The notes beneath the pieces are model-generated. The model searched no databases. It saw only the letters and a program-made list of their open reading frames with translations, and was not told the DNA's origin. Below, piece after piece: positions 8,649-17,303 of a DNA stretch of 64,000 nt (positions within the stretch are counted from its first letter, which is position 1; each line of letters begins with the position of its first letter). The DNA comes from Novosphingobium pentaromativorans US6-1. Its GTDB lineage: Bacteria > Pseudomonadota > Alphaproteobacteria > Sphingomonadales > Sphingomonadaceae. The DNA lies in assembly GCF_000767465.1 (NCBI RefSeq), contig NZ_CP009291.1:3390501-3454500 (forward strand), written 5' to 3'. A program made the translations under genes and the position numbers.

Positions 8649-9131
8649 TCACGATTCTCCTGCGGGCTCGCTCTGCAGCTGGCAGTAGTTCTGGATGCCC
8701 ATGCGCTCGATCATGTCGAACTGCTTCTCCAGCCAGTCCACGTGCTCTTCCTCGCTCTCGAGGATGCGCTCGAAGACCTCGCGGCTGACGTAGTCGCGCA
8801 CGGCTTCGCAGTGGGCGATCGCTTCCTTGAGGAGTGGAATGGCATCGTGTTCGAGCGCGAGATCGGCCTTGAGGATCTCCTCGACGTTTTCACCGACGCG
8901 CAGCTTGCCCAGCGCCTGGAAATTGGGAAGGCCGTCAAGGAACAGGATGCGATCGGCCAGCACGTCCGCGTGCTTCATTTCGTCGATCGATTCGTGGCGT
9001 TCGTAAGCGGCGAGCTTCTTGATGCCCCAGTTGTCCAGCATCCGGTAGTGGAGCCAGTACTGGTTGATGGCGGTCAGCTCGTTGAAAAGAGCCTTGTTCA
9101 GAAAATCAATGACTTGTGGGTCGCCCTTCAT
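8649..9131 (-). CDS. bfr: bacterioferritin
   Basis: The 160-residue protein is full-length bacterioferritin. All ferroxidase ligands are present (E18, E51, H54, E94, E127, H130), and so is the haem-ligating Met52 in HESIDEMKHAD. It forms a 24-mer cage with haem at subunit interfaces that stores iron in the cytosol. It lies 88 bases downstream of bfd on the same strand, and that pair handles release of stored iron. A Fur-like site lies upstream of bfd. The tail ends PAGES with nothing unusual. Confidence 0.95.
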   Translation of the reverse strand: MKGDPQVIDFLNKALFNELTAINQYWLHYRMLDNWGIKKLAAYERHESIDEMKHADVLADRILFLDGLPNFQALGKLRVGENVEEILKADLALEHDAIPLLKEAIAHCEAVRDYVSREVFERILESEEEHVDWLEKQFDMIERMGIQNYCQLQSEPAGES

Positions 9132-9219
9132 CGCGCGTGCTCCTTTTCAAACGAGCCGCGAATATGGGCGCCGGGGGTTGGCCTGACAAGGCCGACTGGC
9201 GCAAAATCAATGGCGTGGA

Positions 9220-9414
9220 TCAATGGGCGGTCATGGCCGCCGACCGGTCTCCGCATAGTTCGTCGGCGATGATCTCTTCCGCTTCCTCGAGGCACTGGCG
9301 GCATTGCGGGGTGCGGCCAAGGGCTGCGTAGAGCGTTTCGGCATTGCCCTGACAGCAGCGCGCGGCCGCCCTCAGGTCGGTTTCCTTGATAGCATTGCAG
9401 ATGCAGACATACAT
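9220..9414 (-). CDS. bfd: bacterioferritin-associated ferredoxin
   Basis: A 64-residue [2Fe-2S] protein with the BFD cluster ligands C4 and C6 (MYVCICN) and C38 and C41 (QCRQC). Bfd binds bacterioferritin at the haem and passes electrons that reduce and mobilise the stored ferric iron. It is the first gene of a bfd-bfr unit, and the short promoter region contains a Fur-like palindrome. Length and motifs are typical; the C-terminal extension of about ten residues is neutral. Confidence 0.92.
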   Translation of the reverse strand: MYVCICNAIKETDLRAAARCCQGNAETLYAALGRTPQCRQCLEEAEEIIADELCGDRSAAMTAH

Positions 9415-9445
9415 GGGCGAATCCTCTTGCCCGTCATCATACGCA

Positions 9446-9470
9446 AATGAGAATGGATCGCAATATCATT
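9446..9470 (-). promoter_or_regulatory. Fur-like operator upstream of bfd
   Basis: The spacer between bfd and the preceding gene holds AATGA and TCATT as inverted arms enclosing GAGAATGGATCGCAA, resembling a degenerate Fur box (about nine of fourteen consensus positions in TGAGAATGGATCGCA). An iron-responsive site is expected for bfd. The right arm overlaps the stop codon of the upstream gene, so the regulatory region is very compact. Confidence 0.45.
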
Positions 9471-10656
9471 TTGAAATCCCAGAATTGCGACGGTTTTCCA
9501 GAAGTTTGCGCATGACAAGCGAGCGCCAGAGCCATTCCAGCGGTCCGCGGCGGCAATGGTGAAGCCACGGTTCGCTCCACGCCAGCATGAGCGTCCAGCC
9601 CAGCACCACGAACAGCCATTGTCCGGCCGGGCCGACCCGGCCGAACAGGTCGAGACCCCAGCCATAGAAAATCGCGGTCATCACTACGCTTGTGCAAATG
9701 TAATTGCTGAAGGCCATGCGGCCGGCGGCGATCAGGCGCTGTCCGATTCGCGTTCGCGCCAACGCCGGCGTGGCAAGCGCGAGAATCGCACCGTAGCCGA
9801 TGGCGCACAGCACATGCGGTACGACAAGACCGTGCGATATCAGCATATACATGGCGATGGGCGGGAAATGGCGCGGCCAGGCCCAGACCAGCGCGGCCAG
9901 GGTGAGGGCCAGTCCTGAGGTCGTGCAGCAAATGGCGACGGCTTTCATGCGGTGCGCCGGCCAGTCGCCAGCGAAGAAGCCGTGCCGGTGCATGGCCATG
10001 CCCAGCATCATCAGCGGCAGGATCTCTCCATAAGTACTGCTGGCCATGGTGAAGAGCCAGAACGGGTCGTCCCGCAGCTTGGCGATCACGATGTCGAGAT
10101 AGGAGGATGTATAGAGCGCCAGCTCTCGCGCGCTTTCGTCCCAGTACAGGTCGAGCCGGGCCAGCACTGCCTGTTGCTGAGCGATTGTCGCCGTGCCCAG
10201 GCGAACCGCTTCCTCGGCGTGGACGACGGGCAGGGCGGCCATGATTTCCCAGATGTGCGTGGTCGCGAGGATGGCGAGCGCGAGGCCGAGTATCAGCCGG
10301 GTCGAAAGCTGGCGGGAGAGCAGGGCGACGATGCCGCAGGTGGCGTAGACGAACAGGATGTCTCCCCACCACAGCAGCAGATAATGCAGCGTTCCGAATA
10401 GCATGAGCCAGGACAGGCGGCGGACCTGCAGCAGTTCGCCGTTGCCGCCGATTGCCTCGATCCTCTCGCAGAAGAGCGAGAGGCTGGCCCCGAACAGGAT
10501 CGCGAAAAGCGCACGCATCTTGCCTTCGAAGAAGACGAATCCGAAAGCCCAGGCCGCTTCGTCGGCAAGGCCGGCCTGATGCGGCAGACTGGGCGTGATC
10601 GAATTGATGCTCGGGCCGGCGAAGCCTGCGATGTTGATGGCAAGGATGCCCAGCAC
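9466..10656 (-). CDS. DUF418 family membrane protein
   Basis: The protein has at least 396 residues with about ten TM segments. Its C-terminal domain (about 235-385) carries the DUF418 signature: GRMAFSNYICTSVV, GLDLFGRVGP and WSEPWLHHCRRGPLEWLWRSL. The family is related to acyltransferase-type or heparan-acetyltransferase-type membrane proteins and has no firm function. The only standard start in frame is GTG 10656, but the conserved N-terminus of the family (here LVTLDLIRGVAVLGILAI) begins about 12 codons upstream. The upstream frame is open with no ATG, GTG or TTG. A CTG at 10749-10747 overlaps the stop of the preceding gene and is a candidate start. Confidence 0.8.
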   Translation of the reverse strand: MLGILAINIAGFAGPSINSITPSLPHQAGLADEAAWAFGFVFFEGKMRALFAILFGASLSLFCERIEAIGGNGELLQVRRLSWLMLFGTLHYLLLWWGDILFVYATCGIVALLSRQLSTRLILGLALAILATTHIWEIMAALPVVHAEEAVRLGTATIAQQQAVLARLDLYWDESARELALYTSSYLDIVIAKLRDDPFWLFTMASSTYGEILPLMMLGMAMHRHGFFAGDWPAHRMKAVAICCTTSGLALTLAALVWAWPRHFPPIAMYMLISHGLVVPHVLCAIGYGAILALATPALARTRIGQRLIAAGRMAFSNYICTSVVMTAIFYGWGLDLFGRVGPAGQWLFVVLGWTLMLAWSEPWLHHCRRGPLEWLWRSLVMRKLLENRRNSGISK

Positions 10657-10745
10657 GGCAACGCCGCGGATGAGATCCAGCGTGACCAGACGCTCGGCGC
10701 TGCCTGCGATCGCCCTGGGCGACTGCGAGGCGAACGCCGCGTCGA

Positions 10746-11858
10746 TCAGTTTCTCACGGGGAGGCAGGCGAATTCGCCCGCCGACAGTCTTGAGCAGGCC
10801 GCGTCGGCCTCGCTCTTGGATGCGAAACCGCCGGCCTGCAATTTGGTGAGCCTTCCTTCGGGCACGAGCATCTTTGCGCGCCCGGCGAGTTCGGGGCGCC
10901 TGCCGACCCTGGACCAGAGCTTGTCGGCATTGCCGGCCACGCCGAATGCGCCAAGCTGGACCCGCCAGGGGCCGCCGGTTGCAGGTGCATGTGCCGGGGC
11001 GGGCCTTGCGGCATCCACGGGCTTGGCCGGAGCCGGGTTCGCAAGTACCTTTGCATTCGTGCCTGATGCGGATGGCATGGCGGGCGCCGGAACGCTCTTG
11101 CGCGTGTAGTCGGCCCCGGCGGTCGCCGGGCTGGCGCTGCCGGTCGCGCGCACCGCTTCGGCTACGGCATTCTCGGCGGCGACGATCTGCGGGGGGCGTA
11201 CGTTGCCACCACTGGTGGAGGTGGGCAGGGTGCCGTTACCCAGCTGGGCAGTCGCGCTCTCCCGCTCCCGCGTGGCCTGCGCGTCGGCGGCGATGCGCGA
11301 GGCGAGGGCAACGCTCTTCTGGCGGTCCTCCAGCGCAATGTGCTCGTCCATCTGCTTGAGGGCATTGGTTGCCTGCTGCAGGCCGGCCTGCTGGGCAAGG
11401 CTGACGAGGGCATAGGCGCGAACCCAGTCCTTGGCGACATAGTCTCCATTGAAGTGCGCAACGCCGATGATGTACTGCGCGCGCGGATCCCCGCGCGCGG
11501 CGGAGGATTCGAGGTAAGGCATGGCCTTGGCCTGTTCACCGTCCTGAAACAGCAGCAGTCCGTAGATGTCGGAGGCCTGTATGTGGCCCTGCGCGGCGGC
11601 CTTGCCGAAAAGATCCTTGGCCTTGGCAATGTCCTCCGGCACGCCCCGGCCCATTTTATAGGCCTGGGCGAGGTTGAACTGCGCGTCCGGATCACCGGCG
11701 GCTGCCAACGGTTTCCACTCCCTCACGGCAGCAGCGTAGTCGCCCGCGCTCCACGCGTCGACTCCTGCTTTGACGTCGGCCAGGGCTTGCGCGGCGATGA
11801 GCGTGGCCAGAGTCGCGCCGAGGCCCAGATTGCGGAAAAATCGGAGAAATTTCTTCAC
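10746..11858 (-). CDS. Sel1-repeat and SPOR-domain envelope protein
   Basis: From GTG 11858 the protein has 370 residues with a signal peptide (1-26, cleavage after ALA). Sel1/TPR-like repeats follow (about 35-165; for example PDAQFNLAQAYKMGRG and PRAQYIIGVAHFNG), then an Ala/Pro-rich linker and a C-terminal SPOR domain (about 290-368, GPWRVQLGAFG). SPOR domains bind denuded glycan strands at the division septum, so a periplasmic role in cell-wall or division processes is likely. The gene diverges from the ParA-like gene. The frame extends upstream to 12053 but that part lacks family character. It is probably co-transcribed with the DUF418 gene. Confidence 0.82.
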   Translation of the reverse strand: MKKFLRFFRNLGLGATLATLIAAQALADVKAGVDAWSAGDYAAAVREWKPLAAAGDPDAQFNLAQAYKMGRGVPEDIAKAKDLFGKAAAQGHIQASDIYGLLLFQDGEQAKAMPYLESSAARGDPRAQYIIGVAHFNGDYVAKDWVRAYALVSLAQQAGLQQATNALKQMDEHIALEDRQKSVALASRIAADAQATRERESATAQLGNGTLPTSTSGGNVRPPQIVAAENAVAEAVRATGSASPATAGADYTRKSVPAPAMPSASGTNAKVLANPAPAKPVDAARPAPAHAPATGGPWRVQLGAFGVAGNADKLWSRVGRRPELAGRAKMLVPEGRLTKLQAGGFASKSEADAACSRLSAGEFACLPVRN

Positions 11859-12137
11859 AGCGAAAATTACTCGTTGATTGCCGCCAGGTTCCGCAATGGT
11901 AAGCGAAACTACGGTGCGGGTACCAGTCCCCGGATCCGGGCAGCGCCGATTTGCACTGGCCGGTTTCCTAAACGGGAATGGTGAAGGGGATCTTTCCAAG
12001 GCCGGAAAAACCGCATGACGACGCGAAATCGGATCCCGGTAGCCATCCGGCATTGATTAACCGGAAATTAGGACCGATCTGCGATCCCACCTCTCGAGAC
12101 TTTTACTGCGTATCGCAACTTCTCGGGGGACTTTGAT

Positions 12138-12857
12138 TTGCGAGTACTGGCTTTGGCATCGCAAAAGGGCGGTTCCGGCAAGACCACGCTTTCGGGGCAT
12201 CTTGCCGTTCAGGCCCAACGCGCCGGCGCTGGGCCGGTCGTCCTGATCGACATCGACCCTCAGGGATCTTTGGCCGATTGGTGGAACGAACGTGAAGCCG
12301 AATTCCCGGCCTTCGCGCAAACGACGGTCGCCCGCCTTGCGAGCGATCTTCAGGTCCTTCGCCAGCAGGGCTTCAAGCTGGCCGTGATCGACACGCCGCC
12401 GGCCATCACCATGGCGATCCAGAGCGTGATCTCGGTTGCCGAACTTATCGTCGTTCCGACCCGTCCCAGTCCGCACGACCTGCGCGCCGTGGGCGCCACG
12501 GTCGACTTGTGCGAACGGTCGGGCAAGCCGCTGATTTTCGTGGTCAACGCGGCAACGCCCAAGGCGCGCATCACCGCAGAGGCCGCCGTCGCCCTGTCGC
12601 AGCATGGCACGGTCGCACCGGTCACGCTGCACCAGCGCACGGATTTTGCCGCCTCGATGATCGATGGGCGCACCGTGATGGAAGTCGATCCCAACGGGCG
12701 TTCCTCGCAGGAAGTCACGGCCTTGTGGAACTATGTCGCGGACCGTCTCGAAAAGAATTTCCGCCGCACCGTCTTCTCAGCCCCGATGGGCGCGCCGATG
12801 GTTCAGGGCAATCATCGTCCCGTTGGCGGCTTCGGTCGCCGCGTAGCCGGTTCCTGA
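12138..12857 (+). CDS. orphan ParA-like ATPase
   Basis: A 239-residue protein starting with TTG (12138). It has the deviant Walker A box QKGGSGKTT (about 9-17), a Walker A'/switch in IDIDPQGSLADWW and a Walker B-type VIDTPP. Such ATPases form nucleotide-dependent dimers that bind DNA or membrane and position cargo. No parB or parS lies nearby; instead two downstream genes on the same strand encode an RHH-like protein and a SPOR lipoprotein. The last 30 residues are a Gly/Pro-rich tail. It could act in chromosome or division-site positioning. Plasmid partition is unlikely in this core context. Confidence 0.85.
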   Translation: MRVLALASQKGGSGKTTLSGHLAVQAQRAGAGPVVLIDIDPQGSLADWWNEREAEFPAFAQTTVARLASDLQVLRQQGFKLAVIDTPPAITMAIQSVISVAELIVVPTRPSPHDLRAVGATVDLCERSGKPLIFVVNAATPKARITAEAAVALSQHGTVAPVTLHQRTDFAASMIDGRTVMEVDPNGRSSQEVTALWNYVADRLEKNFRRTVFSAPMGAPMVQGNHRPVGGFGRRVAGS

Positions 12858-12870
12858 GGGGGGAGAAGGC

Positions 12871-13425
12871 ATGAGCGAGCCACGCGATTTCGCCTCGCTC
12901 TCGCCGAGGCTTCTCGCCCGCAAGGGCGGTGCTCGGCCGGCGATGCGTCCGCAGGATACGTCGAAGTTCACCGCTGGCGGGATCCCGATCGATCCGCACA
13001 AGATGGACGACCTGGGCTGGAACGACTTTGGCCAAGGCCACGGCGGCGGCACTGGTGCGGCATCCGCGCCGAGGCCGGCATCGCGCCTGACTGCCAACCG
13101 TCCGACGCTCGCGCATGCCGAACAGGCTCCGGCTCGTAACCATGACGAATCTGGCAGCGTACATGAGGTGCCCGATGTGCTGCGTCAGATCGAGCAGCTG
13201 GCTCATCGCATCCATCGCAGCGAACCGCCGGCGAGGACCATGCCGGAGGGCCGCCGCGCCGCTTTCACGCTGCGCCTCGATGCGGAACGGCATTTCCGCC
13301 TCAAGATGGCCGGCGTGGTTCTCAACCGCAGTGCGCAAGTCCTCGTGACCGAGGCGCTCGACAAGTATCTTTCTGAAATGCCGGAGCTGTTCGCGCTGAC
13401 CGGCACTGCGCGCAAGCCTAGCTGA
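12871..13425 (+). CDS. hypothetical protein with ribbon-helix-helix-like C-terminus
   Basis: This 184-residue protein starts 13 bases after the ParA-like gene, with a strong purine-rich RBS. Residues 1-120 are low in hydrophobics, with a Gly-rich stretch, and look disordered. The C-terminal 55 residues (RRAAFTLRLDAERHFRLKMAGVVLNRSAQVLVTEALDKYL) pattern as a strand followed by two helices, like a ribbon-helix-helix DNA-binding fold. Its position suggests a partner of the ParA-like ATPase, possibly its DNA or cargo adaptor. That role is inference; I do not recognise a named family. Confidence 0.7.
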   Translation: MSEPRDFASLSPRLLARKGGARPAMRPQDTSKFTAGGIPIDPHKMDDLGWNDFGQGHGGGTGAASAPRPASRLTANRPTLAHAEQAPARNHDESGSVHEVPDVLRQIEQLAHRIHRSEPPARTMPEGRRAAFTLRLDAERHFRLKMAGVVLNRSAQVLVTEALDKYLSEMPELFALTGTARKPS

Positions 13426-13448
13426 AGCAGGCAGAGGGGGGCAGAACA

Positions 13449-14816
13449 ATGCGACGTTTAGAAAACCGGACCCGGACGACAGGGCTGACTTTATGCTCGG
13501 CAATGGCGATTGTCATGCTTTCGGGCTGCGCCGGCCAGTCGCCGTTCGCATCGAGCGCGCGGGCGCCGGTGGCACGCGGCCTCAACGATGCCGATTCCGG
13601 AGCCGCCGTGGCTCGCGCGGAACAGCGCGTGGCCCGTTCACCCGAGAGCGCCTCGGCGCGCACTGAACTGGCGCAGGCTTACCTTTCTGCCGGACGCTTC
13701 GACTCGGCTGCGACTACCTTTGAGGATGCCGTCACGCTGGGCGGGGATAACGCCCGCATCGGTCTCGGCATGGCGCTGGCCTATATCGGGGCGGGCCGCA
13801 ATGCCGAGGCGATCTCGGTACTGGGCCGCTGGCGCAACGATATTCCGGCAAGCGACTTCGGCCTTGCCCTTGCCCTTGCCGGGCAGCCCGAAATGGGTGT
13901 TGCCGTGCTGACCGACGCAGTGCGCAGCGAGGACAACAACGTTAAGGCCCGGCAGAACCTGGCGTATGCCTATGCCCTTCAGGGACAGTGGATGCAGGCG
14001 CGGCTGATTGCGGGGCAGGACGTTCCGGCCGACCAGCTCGATGCGCGTCTGAGCGATTGGGCCTCGAAGGCGCGCCCCGATGCATCGCGTGCCCGGGTTG
14101 CGGGCCTGCTCGGTGCGCCGCTGCGAGCCGATCCCGGTCAGCCCGCTGCGCTGGCATTGGGCAGCAAGGACGATGCAGCCCGCCTTGCGCGCACCGACAT
14201 TCCGTCTCCCGCTTTCGGTCAGGCGCCCGTCGGCGAACTGCCACCGGTGAAGACGGGTGAAAGTTTCTGGGGCCAGGGCGCACTGGCCGATCCGGCTCCC
14301 GCTGCACCTCCGGCCGAGCAGGCCTCGCTTGCCGCATTAGACGAGTCTGTCGTCAAGGCGGTCGATGCCGCGCCTTCGAACCGCTTCGTTGCCAAGCCGG
14401 TCATTCAGCAGGTCGCGAGGAGCGAAAGCAACTTCCAGGCGACATTCGACCGCATGGCGACGGAGAAGATCGCACAGCCCGAAAAGGCTCGGGCCGCCAG
14501 GCCTGAGGTCCAGACCCATCTGGTGCAGTTGGGCTCGTTCCAGTCGCGCGAGGGCGCAGAGCGGGCCTGGGGCATCTTCGTGAAGCGCAATCCTTCGCTG
14601 AAGGATCACACCATGCGTATCACCGAGGCCGTAGTGAACGGCGCTCGCTACTACCGTGTGGCCGCGGAAGGCTTCGACCGGGCATCGGCGTATTCGCTGT
14701 GCTCTTCGGTCAAGCGCCGGGGCGACGGCTGCCTCGCCTATTCCGAATCGCAATCGCTGCCCGGCGCCCTGCCGAAGGGCGGCGCCATAGGAGCCCCACT
14801 GCGCGCGCGGCGCTGA
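13449..14816 (+). CDS. TPR and SPOR-domain lipoprotein
   Basis: The 455-residue protein begins with a lipoprotein signal peptide ending in the lipobox LSGC (Cys27). TPR-like helices follow (about 55-175; RTELAQAYLSAGRFDSAATTFEDAV). Then comes a Pro/Ala-rich linker and a C-terminal SPOR domain (about 352-430; HLVQLGSFQSREGAERAW). It is expected on the outer membrane facing the periplasm and to bind septal peptidoglycan. It is the third gene of the ParA-like operon and shares its architecture with the divergent Sel1-SPOR protein, so the locus pairs two septal-binding lipoprotein or exported proteins with a positioning ATPase. Confidence 0.85.
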   Translation: MRRLENRTRTTGLTLCSAMAIVMLSGCAGQSPFASSARAPVARGLNDADSGAAVARAEQRVARSPESASARTELAQAYLSAGRFDSAATTFEDAVTLGGDNARIGLGMALAYIGAGRNAEAISVLGRWRNDIPASDFGLALALAGQPEMGVAVLTDAVRSEDNNVKARQNLAYAYALQGQWMQARLIAGQDVPADQLDARLSDWASKARPDASRARVAGLLGAPLRADPGQPAALALGSKDDAARLARTDIPSPAFGQAPVGELPPVKTGESFWGQGALADPAPAAPPAEQASLAALDESVVKAVDAAPSNRFVAKPVIQQVARSESNFQATFDRMATEKIAQPEKARAARPEVQTHLVQLGSFQSREGAERAWGIFVKRNPSLKDHTMRITEAVVNGARYYRVAAEGFDRASAYSLCSSVKRRGDGCLAYSESQSLPGALPKGGAIGAPLRARR

Positions 14817-14851
14817 GGTTTCCTACCCAAACAGTTCCATGTGAACCTTGC

Positions 14852-14885
14852 AGGCCTTCGTCTTCGGACGAAGGCCTCTTTTTTT
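14852..14885 (+). terminator. strong intrinsic terminator
   Basis: A perfect 11-bp stem (AGGCCTTCGTC / GACGAAGGCCT) closed by a TTCG tetraloop is followed by CTTTTTTTG. It ends the ParA-like/SPOR operon and insulates it from the convergent pyrimidine genes. Confidence 0.92.
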
Positions 14886-14929
14886 GCTCGGGCCGCTCGC
14901 TAGGCGGAGCAGACGCGGCCCGGCAACCC

Positions 14930-16180
14930 TCAGAACGCGGGCTTCTTCGCCTTCACGGCCATGCCGCCCTTGAACAGCGCCAGCACGCGTCCCTGCACCG
15001 GCTGCTTGTCGAACGGGGTATTGCCTGCCGCAGCGGCCATTTCGTCCGAATCGACAATCCACGGACGGTCCGGGTCGATCACGGCAATGTCCGCTTCCTT
15101 GCCCTCGGCAAGGCAACCGGCATTCACGCCCAGCAACTTTGCCGGATTGCCCGCCAGCAGATCGAAGGCCCGGTTCATCGAGATCACGCCGTCGCGAACG
15201 AGTGTCATCGTCAGCGGCAGGAGCGTCTCCGAGCCGGCCATGCCCGGTGCCGAATCGGCATAGGGAAGGCGCTTGTCTTCGGGGCCGCGCGGATCGTGGC
15301 CCGAACCGATCATGTCGATGGTGCCGTCGGCGATGGCGGCGATCACTGCCTTGCGATCGGCCTCGGAGCGCAGCGGCGGCGAAAGATGTGCGAATGTGCG
15401 GAAATTCGCCAGAGCCAGGTCCGAGAGCATGAAGTAGGCCGGACTGACGCCCGCCGTTACTTTCGCACCGCGATCCTTGGCACGGCGCACGAGGTCGACG
15501 CCGGCGGCGGTGGTCACCTTGCGGAAGTGGATTTTCGCGCCGGCCAGTTCGGCCAGGGCAATGTCGCGCGCGATTGCGAGTGCCTCGGCTTCGGCCGGAG
15601 CGCTGGGCAGGCCCAGGCGCGTCGCCATTTCCCCGGCCGTCGCGACGGCCTTGCCGACGAGGCCAGAGTCCTCGGCATGAGTCACCACGACCATGTCGAG
15701 CATCCCGGCATATTGCAGCAGGCGCAGCATCGTGCCCGAATCGCGGATCCAGCTGCGCCCGGTGGCAACGGCGCGTGCTCCGGCATCACGCATCAGCGCG
15801 ATCTCGGCCAGCGAATCGCCTTCGAGATTCTTCGTCGCTGCCGCGAGGGGGTGGACCCAGAAATCAGGCTTGCCCGATTGCGCGGCAAAGCGCACGCGGG
15901 CCGGAACGTCCAGCGGCGGGTCCTGGTCGGGCATCAGCGCCGCGCGCGTCACTCCACCGAAGTGGAAGGCGGGCTTGTCGATCGAGAAGACGGCCACGTC
16001 GACGAGGCCGGGCGTGACCAGCTTGCCGCCCGCTTGGTGGACGATGTCGCCCGCCTGCGGCGAAACGTCGCCAATGGCGGTGATGAACCCGCCTTCGCAG
16101 CGGATATTTCCGGCCTCGATCCGCCCGTCGGGCAGTACCAGCTTGCCGCCGGTGACGGTCAGGGGTGCGTGGATGCTCAT
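14930..16180 (-). CDS. dihydroorotase-like protein, catalytically degenerate (PyrC'/PyrX type)
   Basis: From ATG 16180 the protein has 416 residues with the amidohydrolase fold of dihydroorotase. The metal-binding motif expected after the first strand (VDxHxH) reads VDVAVFSID at 60-68, and the usual TDHAPH motif is replaced by GSGHDPRG, so the binuclear zinc site is probably lost. The start overlaps pyrB as ATGA. This matches the inactive dihydroorotase-like subunits (PyrC'/PyrX) that scaffold aspartate carbamoyltransferase in Pseudomonas-type complexes. It is usually labelled dihydroorotase; a catalytic pyrC should exist elsewhere in the genome. Confidence 0.82.
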   Translation of the reverse strand: MSIHAPLTVTGGKLVLPDGRIEAGNIRCEGGFITAIGDVSPQAGDIVHQAGGKLVTPGLVDVAVFSIDKPAFHFGGVTRAALMPDQDPPLDVPARVRFAAQSGKPDFWVHPLAAATKNLEGDSLAEIALMRDAGARAVATGRSWIRDSGTMLRLLQYAGMLDMVVVTHAEDSGLVGKAVATAGEMATRLGLPSAPAEAEALAIARDIALAELAGAKIHFRKVTTAAGVDLVRRAKDRGAKVTAGVSPAYFMLSDLALANFRTFAHLSPPLRSEADRKAVIAAIADGTIDMIGSGHDPRGPEDKRLPYADSAPGMAGSETLLPLTMTLVRDGVISMNRAFDLLAGNPAKLLGVNAGCLAEGKEADIAVIDPDRPWIVDSDEMAAAAGNTPFDKQPVQGRVLALFKGGMAVKAKKPAF

Positions 16181-17157
16181 GCCCAGCCCTCCAGTCCGCG
16201 CGCCTTGCGGGTCAGTACGTCGAGGCAGGCCATGCGGATCGCCACGCCCATTTCGACCTGCGTGGTGATCATCGAACGGTCGACGAGGTCGGCGACGTTG
16301 CTGTCGATCTCGATGCCGCGGTTCATCGGGCCCGGGTGCATGACGAGGGCGTTGCTCTCTGCCTTGGCGAGACGCTCCAGCGAAAGGCCGTAGAGGTGCC
16401 GGTACTCGCGCGGGGACGGGATGAACTGGCCTTGCATGCGCTCCAGCTGGAGGCGCAGCATCATGACCACGTCGGCATTGCGCAGGGCCGCGTCGAAATC
16501 GTGGAAGACCTGCACGTTCATCCGCTCGATATCGGCGGGCATCAGTGCCGGGGGCGCACAGACCCGCACTTCGGCGCCGAGCGAGGTGAGGCACAGGATG
16601 TTCGAGCGGGCGACCCGGCTGTGCAGGATGTCGCCGCAGATGGTCACGCGCAGGCCGTTGAAGGCGCGTTTGGCCTGGCGGATCGTCAGGGCGTCGAGCA
16701 GGGCCTGGGTGGGGTGCTCGTGCTGGCCGTCACCGGCATTGATGACGGGGCAGTCCACCTTGTCCGCGATCAGCTGGACCGCGCCCGAGCTGCCGTGGCG
16801 GATCGCGATGGCATCGGCGCGCATCGAATTGAGCGTCATTGCCGTGTCGATCAGCGTTTCGCCCTTCTTTACGCTCGATGTCGCCACGGCCATGTTGACG
16901 ACGTCGGCGCCTAGACGCTTGCCCGCGATCTCGAAGCTGAGCAGCGTACGTGTCGAGTTCTCGAAGAAGGCGTTGATGATCGTCAGGCCGGAAAGCAGGT
17001 CCCGCCGCTTCTGGGCATGGCGGTTCAGCTCCACCCACTGCTGCGCCTCGTCGAGGAGGAACATGATCTCATGCGGGGCGAGGCCCGCTATGCCTACAAG
17101 GCCGCGGTGCGGGAAGGCGGCGCTGCCTTCCGGATAAGTGAATTCTGGCGATGTCAT
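16177..17157 (-). CDS. pyrB: aspartate carbamoyltransferase catalytic chain
   Basis: From ATG 17157 the enzyme has 326 residues. The carbamoyl-phosphate motif STRT is at 68-71 ([12 protein letters not shown]), and an [14 protein letters not shown] box and a C-terminal [12 protein letters not shown] are present. It condenses carbamoyl phosphate and aspartate in the second step of pyrimidine synthesis. Its stop overlaps the start of the dihydroorotase-like gene, which suggests translational coupling and a stoichiometric complex. The frame continues upstream to 17256 without family similarity. The divergent sppA gene starts 146 bases away. Confidence 0.95.
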   Translation of the reverse strand: MTSPEFTYPEGSAAFPHRGLVGIAGLAPHEIMFLLDEAQQWVELNRHAQKRRDLLSGLTIINAFFENSTRTLLSFEIAGKRLGADVVNMAVATSSVKKGETLIDTAMTLNSMRADAIAIRHGSSGAVQLIADKVDCPVINAGDGQHEHPTQALLDALTIRQAKRAFNGLRVTICGDILHSRVARSNILCLTSLGAEVRVCAPPALMPADIERMNVQVFHDFDAALRNADVVMMLRLQLERMQGQFIPSPREYRHLYGLSLERLAKAESNALVMHPGPMNRGIEIDSNVADLVDRSMITTQVEMGVAIRMACLDVLTRKARGLEGWA

Positions 17158-17303
17158 TGAAGACGATGCCTTAGGCGTGCCTGCTGCCCGGCTCAAGCCG
17201 ATTCGACCCGGCGATGCACGATGTCCCCAACCGCTACCCCAGCCACTTCTTTGCACCGCGCATCGGGGCGGGTAAGGGTGCCCTCGGAAAGGCAGGTAAT
17301 TTC

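Noticed and set aside
12138..12857. ParA as a plasmid partition gene
   Set aside because: No parB, parS or replication gene is near and all surrounding genes are core chromosomal.
14699..16393. 564-residue open frame on the + strand
   Set aside because: Antisense of the dihydroorotase-like gene, with shadow-type composition and no domain.
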